From the NCBI GenBank assembly GCA_044227095.1, contig JBGAFV010000002.1:434001-498000 (forward strand): DNA of 64,000 nt, written 5' to 3'. The notes under the pieces were generated by a model, which did not search any database, was not told the DNA's origin, and worked only from the letters and a program-made list of their open reading frames with translations. The stretch comes from JACMLD01 sp044227095 (GTDB taxonomy: Bacteria; Bacteroidota; Bacteroidia; Chitinophagales; Chitinophagaceae). A program made the translations under genes and the position numbers. Below are positions 18,374 to 27,235 of the stretch, one piece after another. The first letter of the stretch is position 1, and each line of letters begins with the position of its first letter.

Positions 18374-18474
18374 AAACCTCTAAACATAAACATTGTATGT
18401 TGTAATGAAAACATCATTGTATAATAGCTATTACACTGCTGCTGTATCACACTTCACAACTGTTTATTTTTATG

Positions 18475-18547
18475 AGCCACCTGCTGGAATCGAACCTGCG
18501 ACCTACTGATTACAAATCAGTTGCTCTACCAGCTGAGCTAAGGTGGC
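18475..18547 (-). tRNA. tRNA-Thr (anticodon TGT)
   Basis: A 73-nt cloverleaf: acceptor GCCACCT/AGGTGGC, D arm GCTC/GAGC, anticodon stem ACTGA/TCAGT with loop TTTGTAA (TGT), T loop TTCGATT. It is first in the tRNA cluster leading to tuf. The 243 bp between it and the hpf terminator show no gene or clear signal. Confidence 0.95.
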
Positions 18548-18790
18548 GTTACAAAAAAGCAAATAAAGAACTACCCCAAAAATTTTGGGAATGCAAAGGT
18601 AATGGAATTCAATAAATACAAAAACTTTGCTGCTAATATTTTTTCCGGATAAAAGAAAATATGTGTTCTGCTCATCAAACATGCTCCCATCCTGCGTTTC
18701 CAGCCTTTTTGCTTTTATAAATGAAGACGTTTGTTGCCTTATCCTCATCTTTCTAATCAACTTTTGCTTTTTTTCTTGACCAATTTCCAT

Positions 18791-18820
18791 AAAAAAACCC
18801 CGCAGTATTTGTGCGGGGTT
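18791..18820 (-). terminator. Intrinsic terminator after hpf
   Basis: The arm AACCCCGCA (18796-18804) pairs perfectly with TGCGGGGTT (18812-18820), and the minus strand continues into seven Ts. It ends the hpf transcript before the tRNA-tuf unit. Confidence 0.9.
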
Positions 18821-18838
18821 ATGAATGCAATATTAATA

Positions 18839-19138
18839 TTAAGCTGCCTGCTTTTGTTTTTTACGTTTTATCTGGTTTACTATAGAATCAAATGCATCAT
18901 CAAAAGATTCCTGGAAAGATTTAGAACTTGCTTTTACAAAAAATTGTCGGCGCGGTACACGAACATTGATTTCTGCTACCTTGTCTTTAATTTGGTGAAC
19001 TACATTGTCTAGCTTTAAGAATACTTCTACCTTAATAATCCTGTCGTGAAAAGTATTCAGTTTTTCTAGTTTCCTGTTTACATAATCTGTTAACTTAACA
19101 TCTGCGTCAAAGTGAACTGTCTGGATACTAACGTTCAT
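18839..19138 (-). CDS. hpf: Ribosome hibernation-promoting factor, short HPF/RaiA family
   Basis: A 99-aa protein of the single-domain HPF/RaiA family. MNVSIQTVHFDADVKLTDYVNRKLEKL is the N-terminal beta-alpha pattern, followed by VEVFLKL and a basic C-terminal helix (KRKKQKQ). It binds the 30S decoding region and silences ribosomes in starvation. Only the short form is present, with no dimerisation domain. The order rpsU-xerC-hpf is conserved in Bacteroidota. Confidence 0.92.
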   Translation of the reverse strand: MNVSIQTVHFDADVKLTDYVNRKLEKLNTFHDRIIKVEVFLKLDNVVHQIKDKVAEINVRVPRRQFFVKASSKSFQESFDDAFDSIVNQIKRKKQKQAA

Positions 19139-19263
19139 AGTAATTGCTTTTAATCTGTGAACAATATTTTAAAGAACTAATAATGATGAAACCAGGTACA
19201 GATACGGTTAGGTTCTGTTTTAGTGGTGCTATGAAATTAACGGATAGCTCCTGCTTTTCCAAA

Positions 19264-19296
19264 TAAAAAAGCATAAAAAAATAGCGCTTTAATGCT
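19264..19296 (-). terminator. Possible weak terminator after the xerC-like gene
   Basis: AGCAT (19270-19274) pairs with ATGCT (19292-19296) around a long loop that holds an inner AGCGCT palindrome. On the minus strand a run of Ts follows. The stem is short, so termination is uncertain. Confidence 0.35.
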
Positions 19297-19313
19297 AAAA
19301 TAATCACAGCTTA

Positions 19314-20216
19314 TTACGCTCCCGGATGAGCTTTTTTGTGCGCTTCTTTTAGCTTTTCAATATTGTTGTGTGTGTACACCTGTGTAGCGGCAAGACTGCT
19401 ATGGCCAAGCAGTTCTTTTACAGCGTTTAAATCCGCTCCATTATTTGTAAGATGGGTGGCAAATGTATGCCGCAGAATATGGGGACTTTTTTTATTGAGT
19501 GTTGTTATAGCAGAAAGGTATTTTTTTACTACCAGGTACACATACTTTGCATAGAGTTTCTTGCCATTTTCCAAGACAAAAAAGTAAACCTTATCAGCAT
19601 TTTCTATTTCACTTCTCTTTGCCTGCAGGTAAGCTTTCATTTCGGTAGCCAATTCTGGCGAAATCGGCACTACTCTTTCTTTATTCCCTTTACCCAGCAC
19701 TTTAATAACCCTCTTGGAAAAATCGGGTTGGGTTTCCTTTAGATCTACCTGTTCGCTTAAACGCATCCCTGTTTGGTAAAAAAGCAGCAATAACAACCTG
19801 TCTGTTCTGCCCTTCCAGTCATCCGGAAATTCCAGGTACTGAAACATGTTTTCCATGTCTTTCTCTTTTACAAATTCCGGCAGGCGCTTGCTTATTTTAG
19901 GCGTTATAACAGACCCCATGGGTGTAGCGGTAATGCTGCCTGTTTTAAGATGGTATTTAAAGAAGGATTTTAATGTTGATGCTTTACGGTTAATGCTCTT
20001 GGCGGTTATTTTACCGGCTTTCAATTCTGCAAGCCAGCTTCTAACACAGGAAGTATTTATATCTGAAAGAGCCACCGCCTCATACTGGCCAGATGCGTAC
20101 GTAAAGAATTGCTCCAAATCATTCTTATAAGAAACAATGGTATGCCGGGAATACCTTTTTTCGAAAGTAAGGTAGCTGAGGAAAGCTTGTAATTGCGGTT
20201 GAAATGGATTACCCAT
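19314..20216 (-). CDS. Tyrosine recombinase, XerC/XerD family
   Basis: A 300-aa recombinase with an N-terminal SAM-like core-binding domain (residues 5-90) and a catalytic domain with all expected residues: Arg152 (GMRLSEQ), Lys around 176 (GKGNKER), His246, Arg249, His272 and Tyr281 in QVYTHN. It probably resolves chromosome dimers at dif together with a partner Xer. Its location between rpsU and hpf is conserved in the phylum, so this is a housekeeping recombinase, unlike the two mobile-element integrases at 52-54 kb. XerC versus XerD naming cannot be decided here. Confidence 0.88.
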   Translation of the reverse strand: MGNPFQPQLQAFLSYLTFEKRYSRHTIVSYKNDLEQFFTYASGQYEAVALSDINTSCVRSWLAELKAGKITAKSINRKASTLKSFFKYHLKTGSITATPMGSVITPKISKRLPEFVKEKDMENMFQYLEFPDDWKGRTDRLLLLLFYQTGMRLSEQVDLKETQPDFSKRVIKVLGKGNKERVVPISPELATEMKAYLQAKRSEIENADKVYFFVLENGKKLYAKYVYLVVKKYLSAITTLNKKSPHILRHTFATHLTNNGADLNAVKELLGHSSLAATQVYTHNNIEKLKEAHKKAHPGA

Positions 20217-20223
20217 AAAATGA

Positions 20224-20256
20224 AATAGCCGTAAAGTTATTCACTTTACAGCTATT
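20224..20256 (-). terminator. Hairpin after rpsU
   Basis: AATAGC and GTAAAGT (20224-20237) pair with ACTTTAC and GCTATT (20243-20256) with one internal mismatch and a 5-nt loop. It lies in the 61-bp rpsU to xerC gap. The tail (TCATTTT on the minus strand) is only moderately T-rich, so it may attenuate rather than stop transcription. Confidence 0.5.
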
Positions 20257-20277
20257 AATATCTTACCATTTTTAAGA

Positions 20278-20475
20278 TTAATCGTCTAACTGTCCGCTGC
20301 TCACTTTAAGCTTGTAAACAGCCTTCAGGATTTCTCCGCGGCGTTTTACAGACGGTTTAGTGTAAGACTGACGCTCTCTCAACTGAACCAATATTTTGGC
20401 TTTTTCAAACTTCTTCTTGTACTTTTTCAGCGCTTTGTCTATGTTTTCGCAATCTTTGGAATCAATAATCAACAT
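20278..20475 (-). CDS. rpsU: 30S ribosomal protein S21
   Basis: A 65-aa S21 with the family core NIDKALKKYKKKFEKAKILVQLRERQSYTKPS and a basic composition. It sits near the anti-Shine-Dalgarno end of 16S rRNA and helps initiation. It has a near-perfect phylum-type promoter upstream and is transcribed divergently from ribE. Confidence 0.96.
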   Translation of the reverse strand: MLIIDSKDCENIDKALKKYKKKFEKAKILVQLRERQSYTKPSVKRRGEILKAVYKLKVSSGQLDD

Positions 20476-20507
20476 AATTAAATACCCCCTTTTAGTGTTT
20501 GGGACGG

Positions 20508-20538
20508 CAAAGATAAAGGAAAATCATAAATACACAAA
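20508..20538 (-). promoter_or_regulatory. Canonical Bacteroidota promoter of rpsU
   Basis: On the minus strand TTTG (20538-20535), a 19-nt spacer and TATCTTTG (20515-20508) match TTTG-N19-TAnnTTTG exactly. It is about 33 bp upstream of the rpsU ATG. It is the cleanest promoter match in the window. Confidence 0.78.
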
Positions 20539-20565
20539 TGCTTTTGCGGCTTAATTTTGCAAACT

Positions 20566-21171
20566 ATGTTTACAGGAATTATAGAAACTACCGCCAGTAT
20601 CAAACAAATCAGCGAAAAAGGCACCAATAAAACTTTTCTGCTCTCCTGCCCTATCACTTCTGAATTAAAGGTTGATCAGAGTGTTTCTCACAATGGTGTT
20701 TGTCTTACCGTAGAAGCTATTATAGGCAATGATTACCAGGTAACTGCTATACTGGAAACCCTGCAAAAAACAAATCTCGGCAGTTGGAAAACCGGCGATA
20801 CAATTAATATTGAACGCTGCCTTCGCCCATCAGACAGGTTGGATGGCCATTTTGTACAAGGCCATACAGATACAAAAGGCCTGGTAACAGAAAAAACAGA
20901 TTTAAACGGCAGTTGGCAATTTACTTTTCAGTTCCCTCGTTCTTTTGCGCCTTTAATTATAGAAAAAGGATCGATTGCCGTAAACGGCATCAGCCTTACC
21001 GCCTTTAATGTAACAGATGATTCTTTTTCAGTTGGCATAATACCTTACACTTATAATCATACCAACCTTCAATTTATACAAGCAGGCGATTCTGTAAACC
21101 TTGAATTTGATATGCTGGGAAAGTATATTATACGCCAGGCCCAAACACAACATACGGGCAATCTTTCATAA
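20566..21171 (+). CDS. ribE: Riboflavin synthase, alpha subunit
   Basis: A 201-aa riboflavin synthase starting at the ATG in MFTGIIETT, the invariant N-terminus; the in-frame TTG at 20557 is unlikely. It has two lumazine-binding repeats. The first has SVSHNGVCLTVE and the second IEKGSIAVNGISLTA with the FSVGIIPYT motif near the end. It converts two 6,7-dimethyl-8-ribityllumazine to riboflavin. TAATTTTG lies six bases upstream of the ATG, which could be a -7 element giving a nearly leaderless mRNA, but no -33 partner was found. There is no room for an FMN riboswitch. Confidence 0.96.
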   Translation: MFTGIIETTASIKQISEKGTNKTFLLSCPITSELKVDQSVSHNGVCLTVEAIIGNDYQVTAILETLQKTNLGSWKTGDTINIERCLRPSDRLDGHFVQGHTDTKGLVTEKTDLNGSWQFTFQFPRSFAPLIIEKGSIAVNGISLTAFNVTDDSFSVGIIPYTYNHTNLQFIQAGDSVNLEFDMLGKYIIRQAQTQHTGNLS

Positions 21172-21228
21172 TTTTTTTCGTTTTTACTGCAGTTGATTTA
21201 TGAAGAAACTACAATTGACTGCATTGAA

Positions 21229-23505
21229 ATGAATAGCAGAAAAATCTCTATATATTTTTTATTTATTCTCTTCCTGTTTTCTATTGCACCTGCTTTTGCA
21301 CAAACACCTATGGACAGTGCAATAAACAGCATTGCTGATACAGAGAAAAAAAATGCTGAAAAGATATTCCTTAATGCCAGCTCGCTAGAAAGCCTTAACT
21401 ATGGTGGCTCAATTGCTTCAAACAATTTTGATATAAATTTTTACAGGTGTGAGTGGCAGATAGACCCTAACATAAGATTTATAAAAGGAAAAATTACATC
21501 TTACTTTACCATTACTTCTGTTACAGATAGTATTGTTTTTGATTTAAGCGACACGTTAACTGTAGACAGCATTACCTATCACGGCAATGCCATCTCATTT
21601 CAAAGAATTACAGGTGATGGACTACGCATTCAGTTTCCTGCTATTTTAAATGCTGGTAAAAAAGATTCTGTTTCCATTTACTATAATGGTGTTCCCAGAA
21701 ACTATACAAGCTTTCGGCCTTTTGTGCAAAGTTCTCATAGCGGCGCACCGATTATATGGAGCTTATCTGAACCTTACGGTGCTAAAGAATGGTGGCCTTG
21801 CAAAAATGCACTGGGCGATAAGGCTGATTCATTAGATGTAATTGTAACAAGCCCTTCTCAATACCGCGGCACAAGTAACGGCGTAATGATAGCAGATGAT
21901 ACCGCTGCAGGCTTAAGATCTGTTTACTTTAAACATCGCTATCCTATTGCTACCTATCTAATAGCTATAGCTGTAACAAATTATGTAGTAATTGCCGACA
22001 GTGTACTCATTGGCAGCCGGCAAATGCCGCTGATGCTTACTACCTACCCCGAATTTGCAGGCAATGCTTCAAGAATTAATAACAATGCCAAATACTCTTT
22101 TTCTTTATTGAACGAGAAGTTTGGTGATTACCCTTTTGTAAAGGAACAATACGGTCATACTGCATGGAGCAATGGCGGAGGAATGGAACACCAGACAAAT
22201 AGTTTTATTACAACTACAGACATAAACTTAATCATACACGAACTGGGCCACCAGTGGTTTGGAGATAAAGTTACCTGCGGAAGCTGGGAAGACATATGGT
22301 TAAATGAGGGATTTGCGACTTATTGTCAATGGCTCTACTATGAAAATGATAATGTACCATTGTATTATCCGGGGCTTAAATCTACAAGAGACGGAATTAC
22401 TTCAATACCAGACGGCTCTGTGCATGTGCCAGACACTACTTCTGCTGCACGCATTTTTGATGGCAGGTTATCCTATAGCAAAGGCTGTTACCTACTGCAT
22501 ATGATAAGATGGATAATTGGAGATGATGCTTTCTTTAATGGCATAAAAAGATACCTCAGCGATCCGTTATTGAAATATAATTATGCAAAAACAGCCGATT
22601 TAAAAAGAAACTTCGAGCAGGAAAGCGGTAAAGATTTAACCAACTTTTTTCAGGAATGGTTTTATGGTGAAGGCAACCCCATATATGCTGTTGAATGGAC
22701 ACAAGACAGCAGCAACAATGCTTTTATAAAAATAAATCAAACCACTTCACACCCCAGTGTTAGTTTTTATGAAATGCCTGTACCCATTCAATTTAAAAAC
22801 AGCACAAGAGATACCATCATTGTATTTAATCATACCCAAAGCGTACAGACATTTGTTGCCAACCCAGGCTTTAAAGCAGACACAGTAATTTTCGATCCTA
22901 AATATTGGATTCTTGCCCGCAATACAGTTACCCGCAACAATTGCAGTTCGCCAGTTAATGATAAAAATTTTCCTTTTTATGTAATTCAATGGCACCAGAA
23001 TTCAAGCAACTGGAATTACGTAAAGATTGAACAAACAAATAAATCTGCTACAGCAACTGCCGAAAACATTTCGCTATACCTTCATTTTGCCGGCAACGGA
23101 AAAGACACTGCTTTTGAAATAAAAAACATCAGGTACAGTTACGCCAACTGGTTAAATATTGGGTTTACAATAACCAATGCCTATATCAGCACTTCATGTT
23201 TAATGGATAAAAATTACAGCCTTGCAGGTGAAAACATTAATACTGTTTCAAACGAAATTAAAATTTACCCTGTACCAGCAACTAAAACTGATGTAACCGT
23301 TTCTTTAAAAAATCCTACAGACAAACAACTTAATATAAATTTATACAATGCCGCAGGCCAGCTTCTTCATCAGCAAACCAATAGCACACCTGGCAGGGAT
23401 GAATTGTTTACTATACCGCTTTCCAATCTTCCAAAAGGAGTTTATATAGTAAGGCTTCAAAGCGAATCGGCTATAAAAATGAGCAGGAAAATTATAAAAC
23501 AATAG
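21229..23505 (+). CDS. M1-family aminopeptidase with type IX secretion sorting domain
   Basis: A 758-aa secreted zinc metalloprotease. The ATG at 21229 opens a signal peptide (hydrophobic residues about 8-24, ending AFAQ); the in-frame TTG at 21193 would spoil it. The catalytic motif is HELGH at residues 337-341, with NEGFATY providing the third zinc ligand about 19 residues later. Upstream GGMEH takes the place of the usual GAMEN exopeptidase motif. The last 80 residues have the type IX sorting pattern (IYPVPATK, then LPKGVYIVRLQSE, ending KIIKQ), so the protein is probably exported to the cell surface. It stands alone, 57 bp after ribE. Confidence 0.92.
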   Translation: MNSRKISIYFLFILFLFSIAPAFAQTPMDSAINSIADTEKKNAEKIFLNASSLESLNYGGSIASNNFDINFYRCEWQIDPNIRFIKGKITSYFTITSVTDSIVFDLSDTLTVDSITYHGNAISFQRITGDGLRIQFPAILNAGKKDSVSIYYNGVPRNYTSFRPFVQSSHSGAPIIWSLSEPYGAKEWWPCKNALGDKADSLDVIVTSPSQYRGTSNGVMIADDTAAGLRSVYFKHRYPIATYLIAIAVTNYVVIADSVLIGSRQMPLMLTTYPEFAGNASRINNNAKYSFSLLNEKFGDYPFVKEQYGHTAWSNGGGMEHQTNSFITTTDINLIIHELGHQWFGDKVTCGSWEDIWLNEGFATYCQWLYYENDNVPLYYPGLKSTRDGITSIPDGSVHVPDTTSAARIFDGRLSYSKGCYLLHMIRWIIGDDAFFNGIKRYLSDPLLKYNYAKTADLKRNFEQESGKDLTNFFQEWFYGEGNPIYAVEWTQDSSNNAFIKINQTTSHPSVSFYEMPVPIQFKNSTRDTIIVFNHTQSVQTFVANPGFKADTVIFDPKYWILARNTVTRNNCSSPVNDKNFPFYVIQWHQNSSNWNYVKIEQTNKSATATAENISLYLHFAGNGKDTAFEIKNIRYSYANWLNIGFTITNAYISTSCLMDKNYSLAGENINTVSNEIKIYPVPATKTDVTVSLKNPTDKQLNINLYNAAGQLLHQQTNSTPGRDELFTIPLSNLPKGVYIVRLQSESAIKMSRKIIKQ

Positions 23506-23596
23506 GTTGTTGTGCCATTGTTTTGTTTTTTGACTTGTTGCTTTAAATTACAGAACTTTATTGCCAGCAATATAAAAGCGCCTTAAGAAGATTTGC

Positions 23597-24550
23597 ATGA
23601 AAGATAACCTTGAAAATATTGTGTTTGACGAAGTAATAAGTGGTTCCGGTAAAAAATACAGCGACATAAGGCTTCAACTAAAACCAGCATATAAAAAAGT
23701 TGCCTGGGATATTTTTAAAGGATATTTTTTTCTCTTTCTCATTATTACTACAGACATTCTATTAATCCAATTTTTGCTTTTTAATCCTTTTATTGGCATA
23801 CCACTAAGCGCATTGGCAATAGGTTATTGCCTTGCATACCTGCATTTGTTTATTCATGCGGCTGCGCATTATGAGCTTCATCCGCATAAATCTAAAAATG
23901 ATCTATTAAGCGATTTATTTATAGGCGTATTTTTTGGCATTGCCGTAAAAAAATACCGGAAAATACACTGGCTTCATCATTCTAACCTGGGTTTAAAAAA
24001 CGATTCGGAACATTCATACTTTAATGAACTCAATCTTTTATTTCTGCTGAAATGTATAACCGGCTATCATACACTTGCTGTTATTTTAAGCAGGTTTAAA
24101 AGACCTGAAAAAATCAATACGCAGAAATTTTCTCCTGCTTATCCTTTATATGTACTAATTGTTCAGCTATTAATATTGTCTCTTTTATACATTACCGGTG
24201 GATTAGTTTTAGTTCTGTCATGGTTAGGCGGCTTGCTCATTGTATTTCCGCTGCTTGCAGCTTTGCGTCAATTGATAGAACATCGAGATATTGAAGCTTC
24301 TGGCAAAATAAATTACCAGCAAACCGATCATGGCAAAATAAGCAGGCTTTTTGGAAAAGGTTTTATAGACAGCAGTTTTGGTGCAGCCGGATTTAATAAA
24401 CACCTTTTGCATCATTGGGATCCTACCATTTCTTACACACGTTTAGAAGATGTAGAAGAGTTCCTGATGGATTGCCCCAAAACTGCTTCCGTGATTAATG
24501 AAAGCAAAACCAGTTACATTAAAATCTTTATCGCCCTTTTTAAAATCTAA
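23597..24550 (+). CDS. Fatty acid desaturase-like membrane protein
   Basis: A 317-aa membrane protein with histidine boxes typical of the membrane-bound di-iron desaturase/hydroxylase superfamily: HAAAHYELH (about residues 93-101), HWLHH (about 125-129) and HLLHHW in the C-terminal part. Three to four hydrophobic segments lie between them. It could desaturate or hydroxylate a lipid chain; the substrate is unknown. It begins the plus-strand run that continues 2 bp later with a methyltransferase, so the two are probably coupled in a lipid or glycolipid modification pathway. Confidence 0.78.
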   Translation: MKDNLENIVFDEVISGSGKKYSDIRLQLKPAYKKVAWDIFKGYFFLFLIITTDILLIQFLLFNPFIGIPLSALAIGYCLAYLHLFIHAAAHYELHPHKSKNDLLSDLFIGVFFGIAVKKYRKIHWLHHSNLGLKNDSEHSYFNELNLLFLLKCITGYHTLAVILSRFKRPEKINTQKFSPAYPLYVLIVQLLILSLLYITGGLVLVLSWLGGLLIVFPLLAALRQLIEHRDIEASGKINYQQTDHGKISRLFGKGFIDSSFGAAGFNKHLLHHWDPTISYTRLEDVEEFLMDCPKTASVINESKTSYIKIFIALFKI

Positions 24551-24552
24551 TA

Positions 24553-25467
24553 ATGCTTTTTCAATCCAACAGCATATGCCCCATTTGTAAAACCAAGGGA
24601 GAATTTTGGTGCACCGCACAGGATTGGGAATACAGATCTGTAACGGACACTTATACTTATTTGCGTTGCACAAGCTGCAACACTATTTTCATAAAAGAAG
24701 TACCCCAGGATAGCTTGCTTGCTATATATCCACCAAACTATTATTCTTTTTCTGAAAAAAATGGCGCTGTTTTCAAACTAAAAAATTTATGGGACCGGCG
24801 TTTTTATAAATCATTATTAAAAAAAATTACTACTGCTTCTATTGCTGTGCTTGATGTTGGGGGCGGAACAGGAGATGTGCTGGACACTTTAAAAAAAGCA
24901 GATAAAAGAATCAATTACACAGAAATAATTGACATTGATAATAAAGCAAAGCCTTCAGCAGAAAAAAAAGGGCATGTATATACAGTATCAACAATTGAAG
25001 AATACACGACAAATAAAAAATTTGATGTTATACTGTTATTGAATATTATTGAACATATCAGTAACCCTGCCGGGATGATTGCAAAAGCCGGGCAATTGCT
25101 GGCAACTGGCGGGATTATAATTATTAAAACACCAAATTTTGACAGTGTTGATGCAAAGCTCTTTAGAAAATATTATTGGGGCGGCCTTCATTGTCCCAGG
25201 CATTGGGTAATTTTTTCCGATCAGTCGTTCAAAAAAATGATTGCTCAAACTTCTCTAGCATTCCACACAATTAAATTTACGCAGGGTGCGCCATTCTGGG
25301 CTTACAGCGTTTTAAATTTATTCAGAAAAAAAGAGATAGGGCAAAAAAAAGTTCCGCTGATTAATCATTGGCTTTTTGCGCCGCTTAGTGTGGCTTTTGC
25401 AATGGTGGATATATTCAGATCACCATTAAGTAAAACATCGCAAATGTTTATTGTGCTTTCAAAGTAG
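24553..25467 (+). CDS. SAM-dependent methyltransferase with N-terminal zinc ribbon
   Basis: A 304-aa class I methyltransferase. The N-terminus has a CPIC and a CTSC pair (about residues 9-12 and 37-40), forming a small zinc ribbon seen in many sugar-pathway methyltransferases. Motif I is LDVGGGTGDVL (about 97-107), and LLLNIIEHI forms the post-motif acidic/hydrophobic strand. It starts 2 bp after the desaturase-like gene and ends 1 bp from a convergent methyltransferase gene. The acceptor is probably a sugar or lipid precursor, from context only. Confidence 0.83.
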   Translation: MLFQSNSICPICKTKGEFWCTAQDWEYRSVTDTYTYLRCTSCNTIFIKEVPQDSLLAIYPPNYYSFSEKNGAVFKLKNLWDRRFYKSLLKKITTASIAVLDVGGGTGDVLDTLKKADKRINYTEIIDIDNKAKPSAEKKGHVYTVSTIEEYTTNKKFDVILLLNIIEHISNPAGMIAKAGQLLATGGIIIIKTPNFDSVDAKLFRKYYWGGLHCPRHWVIFSDQSFKKMIAQTSLAFHTIKFTQGAPFWAYSVLNLFRKKEIGQKKVPLINHWLFAPLSVAFAMVDIFRSPLSKTSQMFIVLSK

Positions 25468-25468
25468 C

Positions 25469-26212
25469 CTATGCTTTTTTTGCACTCGCAAGAAGGGAAA
25501 TACCGAAAGGAAATTTTATATAACGCAGAAGAAATATTTCAACCCCAAATATTTTTTTACAAAGCCAACCAGTCCATTTGCTGGTTACAAATCCATTGCC
25601 TTCAAAATCTGATTGTGCCTTTTTACCTTTTGTAATTACATTACGTATTACACGATAGCATGCAATAGGCAAAAACAAAATTGTATTGAAGAAGGTTAGG
25701 TATTGAACCTGGAAGCCATGTTCAATTAAAGCTTTCAATGAACCTGCTGTATATCTTCTGTAATGGTGATTGACTATATCGTGGTTGCTCCAAAGAAAAG
25801 AAAAAGCTGGTGCCGTAACGAAAAGCATTCCTCCTGGTTTACAAACCCTTTTCAATTCCTTAATGGCCAAAACATCGTCCTGCACATGTTCCAGCACATC
25901 AAAAGCACATACAACATCAAAAGAATTATTTTCAAAAGGTAAAGCCGTAACCGAAGCTTCTGTAACTGTTATATGCAATGTATTTTTTAAAAATTCGCAG
26001 GTATCATGATCAATTTCAACCGAAGTCACTTTTCCAAATTCCTGCAACAATTCAGTAGTTTTACCTGTAGCGGCGCCTGTATTTAATATTCGCTGTTCTA
26101 TATTAACGGGCAACGATTTGCGAAGCTGCTGACTTATAATCTGTTCTCTTACGATAAACCACCAATGTGTCCGCTCTAGCTGGTAATACCGCTTCAAAAA
26201 ATCACTTTCCAT
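25469..26212 (-). CDS. Class I SAM-dependent methyltransferase
   Basis: A 247-aa methyltransferase with motif I LNTGAATGKTTELL (about residues 43-56), the acidic end of beta-2 (VTSVEID) and FDVVCAFDVLEHV. It overlaps the upstream GT2 gene by 11 bp, so the two are translationally coupled. This pairing resembles modules that decorate undecaprenyl- or dolichyl-linked sugars. It resembles the plus-strand methyltransferase at 29572 (RRYTAGSLKALIEHGF against RRYTIHSLAALLEKNK), so the two are probably paralogues. Confidence 0.82.
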   Translation of the reverse strand: MESDFLKRYYQLERTHWWFIVREQIISQQLRKSLPVNIEQRILNTGAATGKTTELLQEFGKVTSVEIDHDTCEFLKNTLHITVTEASVTALPFENNSFDVVCAFDVLEHVQDDVLAIKELKRVCKPGGMLFVTAPAFSFLWSNHDIVNHHYRRYTAGSLKALIEHGFQVQYLTFFNTILFLPIACYRVIRNVITKGKKAQSDFEGNGFVTSKWTGWLCKKIFGVEIFLLRYIKFPFGISLLASAKKA

Positions 26213-27173
26213 CGGTTAGTTGTTTATCAAATATTTTCTTATTAATTACAAAGAAAGGGCGGCTTTTCACCTGTACAAATATTCTGAGTACATATTCTCC
26301 TATAATGCCCAGAGAAAGTAATTGCACCCCGCTGAAAAGAATAATGGTAAACAATAAGGCAGTAAAACCTGCAGGCACAGTATGATAGATAAACCGGTTA
26401 ATTAAAGTAGCAATAAGATAGCCAACTGAGAGCAGTACAGATATCAAACCTAATATTGAAATAAACCTAACTGGAAACTCGCTAAAATTATACACGCCAT
26501 TCATGGCAAGCTGTACAAGCCTTCTGTAAGAATATTTAGATTTACCTGCTATTCTTGCATCCCGCTCATAAGGAATGCCTATTTGCTTAAACCCAACCCA
26601 GGTGCGTATTCCACGCATAAAACGGCTTTCCTCCGGAAACTGGTTTATGGTATTAACTACTTTCCTGCTGATTAAACAAAAATCGCCTGAATCAACCGGG
26701 AAATGCAGTTTGGAGATCTTGTTGAGCATCCTGTAAAAAGTAAAATAAAAAAACCGCTTAACAGCAGATTCTTTCCTGCTGTTTCTTACACCATATACAA
26801 CATCATATCCTTCCTGGTATTTTTTATAAAAGATATCCAGTAGCTCAGGCGGGTCCTGCATGTCGGCATCAATGATAAAAACAGCTTCAGTTCCCCTGGC
26901 ATAACTTAAGCCGGCAGTTAAAGCCAGTTGGTGGCCGAAATTTCTTGAAAAAGACAGGTACTGGTACCTGGCATCATTTAAACATAAAGCAAACAATTGA
27001 AATTGCGTATTGTCTGTGCTTCCATCATCAACAAAAATAACTTCTGTACTTTCTGTTTGTTTATCAAGAATGGATGATATACGCTCAATAAGCTGGGGGA
27101 TAACCGCGTCTTCATTATACAGTGGTATAATAATTGAAATTTTTATTTCAGAACCTGAAGCCACTGCTTTCAT
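26202..27173 (-). CDS. GT2 polyprenyl-phosphate glycosyltransferase (GtrB/DPM1 type)
   Basis: A 323-aa GT2 enzyme. The N-terminal GT-A domain has IIPLYNED, the FVDDGSTD motif and the metal-binding IDADMQDPPELL. QIGIPYERDARIAGKSKYS is the conserved loop of the GtrB/DPM1 group. Two C-terminal transmembrane helices follow (about residues 232-300). These enzymes transfer a sugar from a nucleotide donor to undecaprenyl phosphate on the cytoplasmic side. The lipid-linked sugar may feed the GT-C-like membrane protein encoded divergently at 27236. Confidence 0.9.
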   Translation of the reverse strand: MKAVASGSEIKISIIIPLYNEDAVIPQLIERISSILDKQTESTEVIFVDDGSTDNTQFQLFALCLNDARYQYLSFSRNFGHQLALTAGLSYARGTEAVFIIDADMQDPPELLDIFYKKYQEGYDVVYGVRNSRKESAVKRFFYFTFYRMLNKISKLHFPVDSGDFCLISRKVVNTINQFPEESRFMRGIRTWVGFKQIGIPYERDARIAGKSKYSYRRLVQLAMNGVYNFSEFPVRFISILGLISVLLSVGYLIATLINRFIYHTVPAGFTALLFTIILFSGVQLLSLGIIGEYVLRIFVQVKSRPFFVINKKIFDKQLTDGK

Positions 27174-27235
27174 AAAATAATATTCAATTTTTTGTATAAT
27201 ATTACAACTATTATTGCAATTAACTTTATCAAGAG

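Noticed and set aside
19314..20216. XerC-like gene as a mobile-element integrase
   Set aside because: Its place between rpsU and hpf is conserved in the phylum and its catalytic set is intact, so it is a housekeeping recombinase.
20476..20565. FMN riboswitch before ribE
   Set aside because: Only 90 bp separate rpsU and ribE, and no RFN-type helices or conserved segments are visible.
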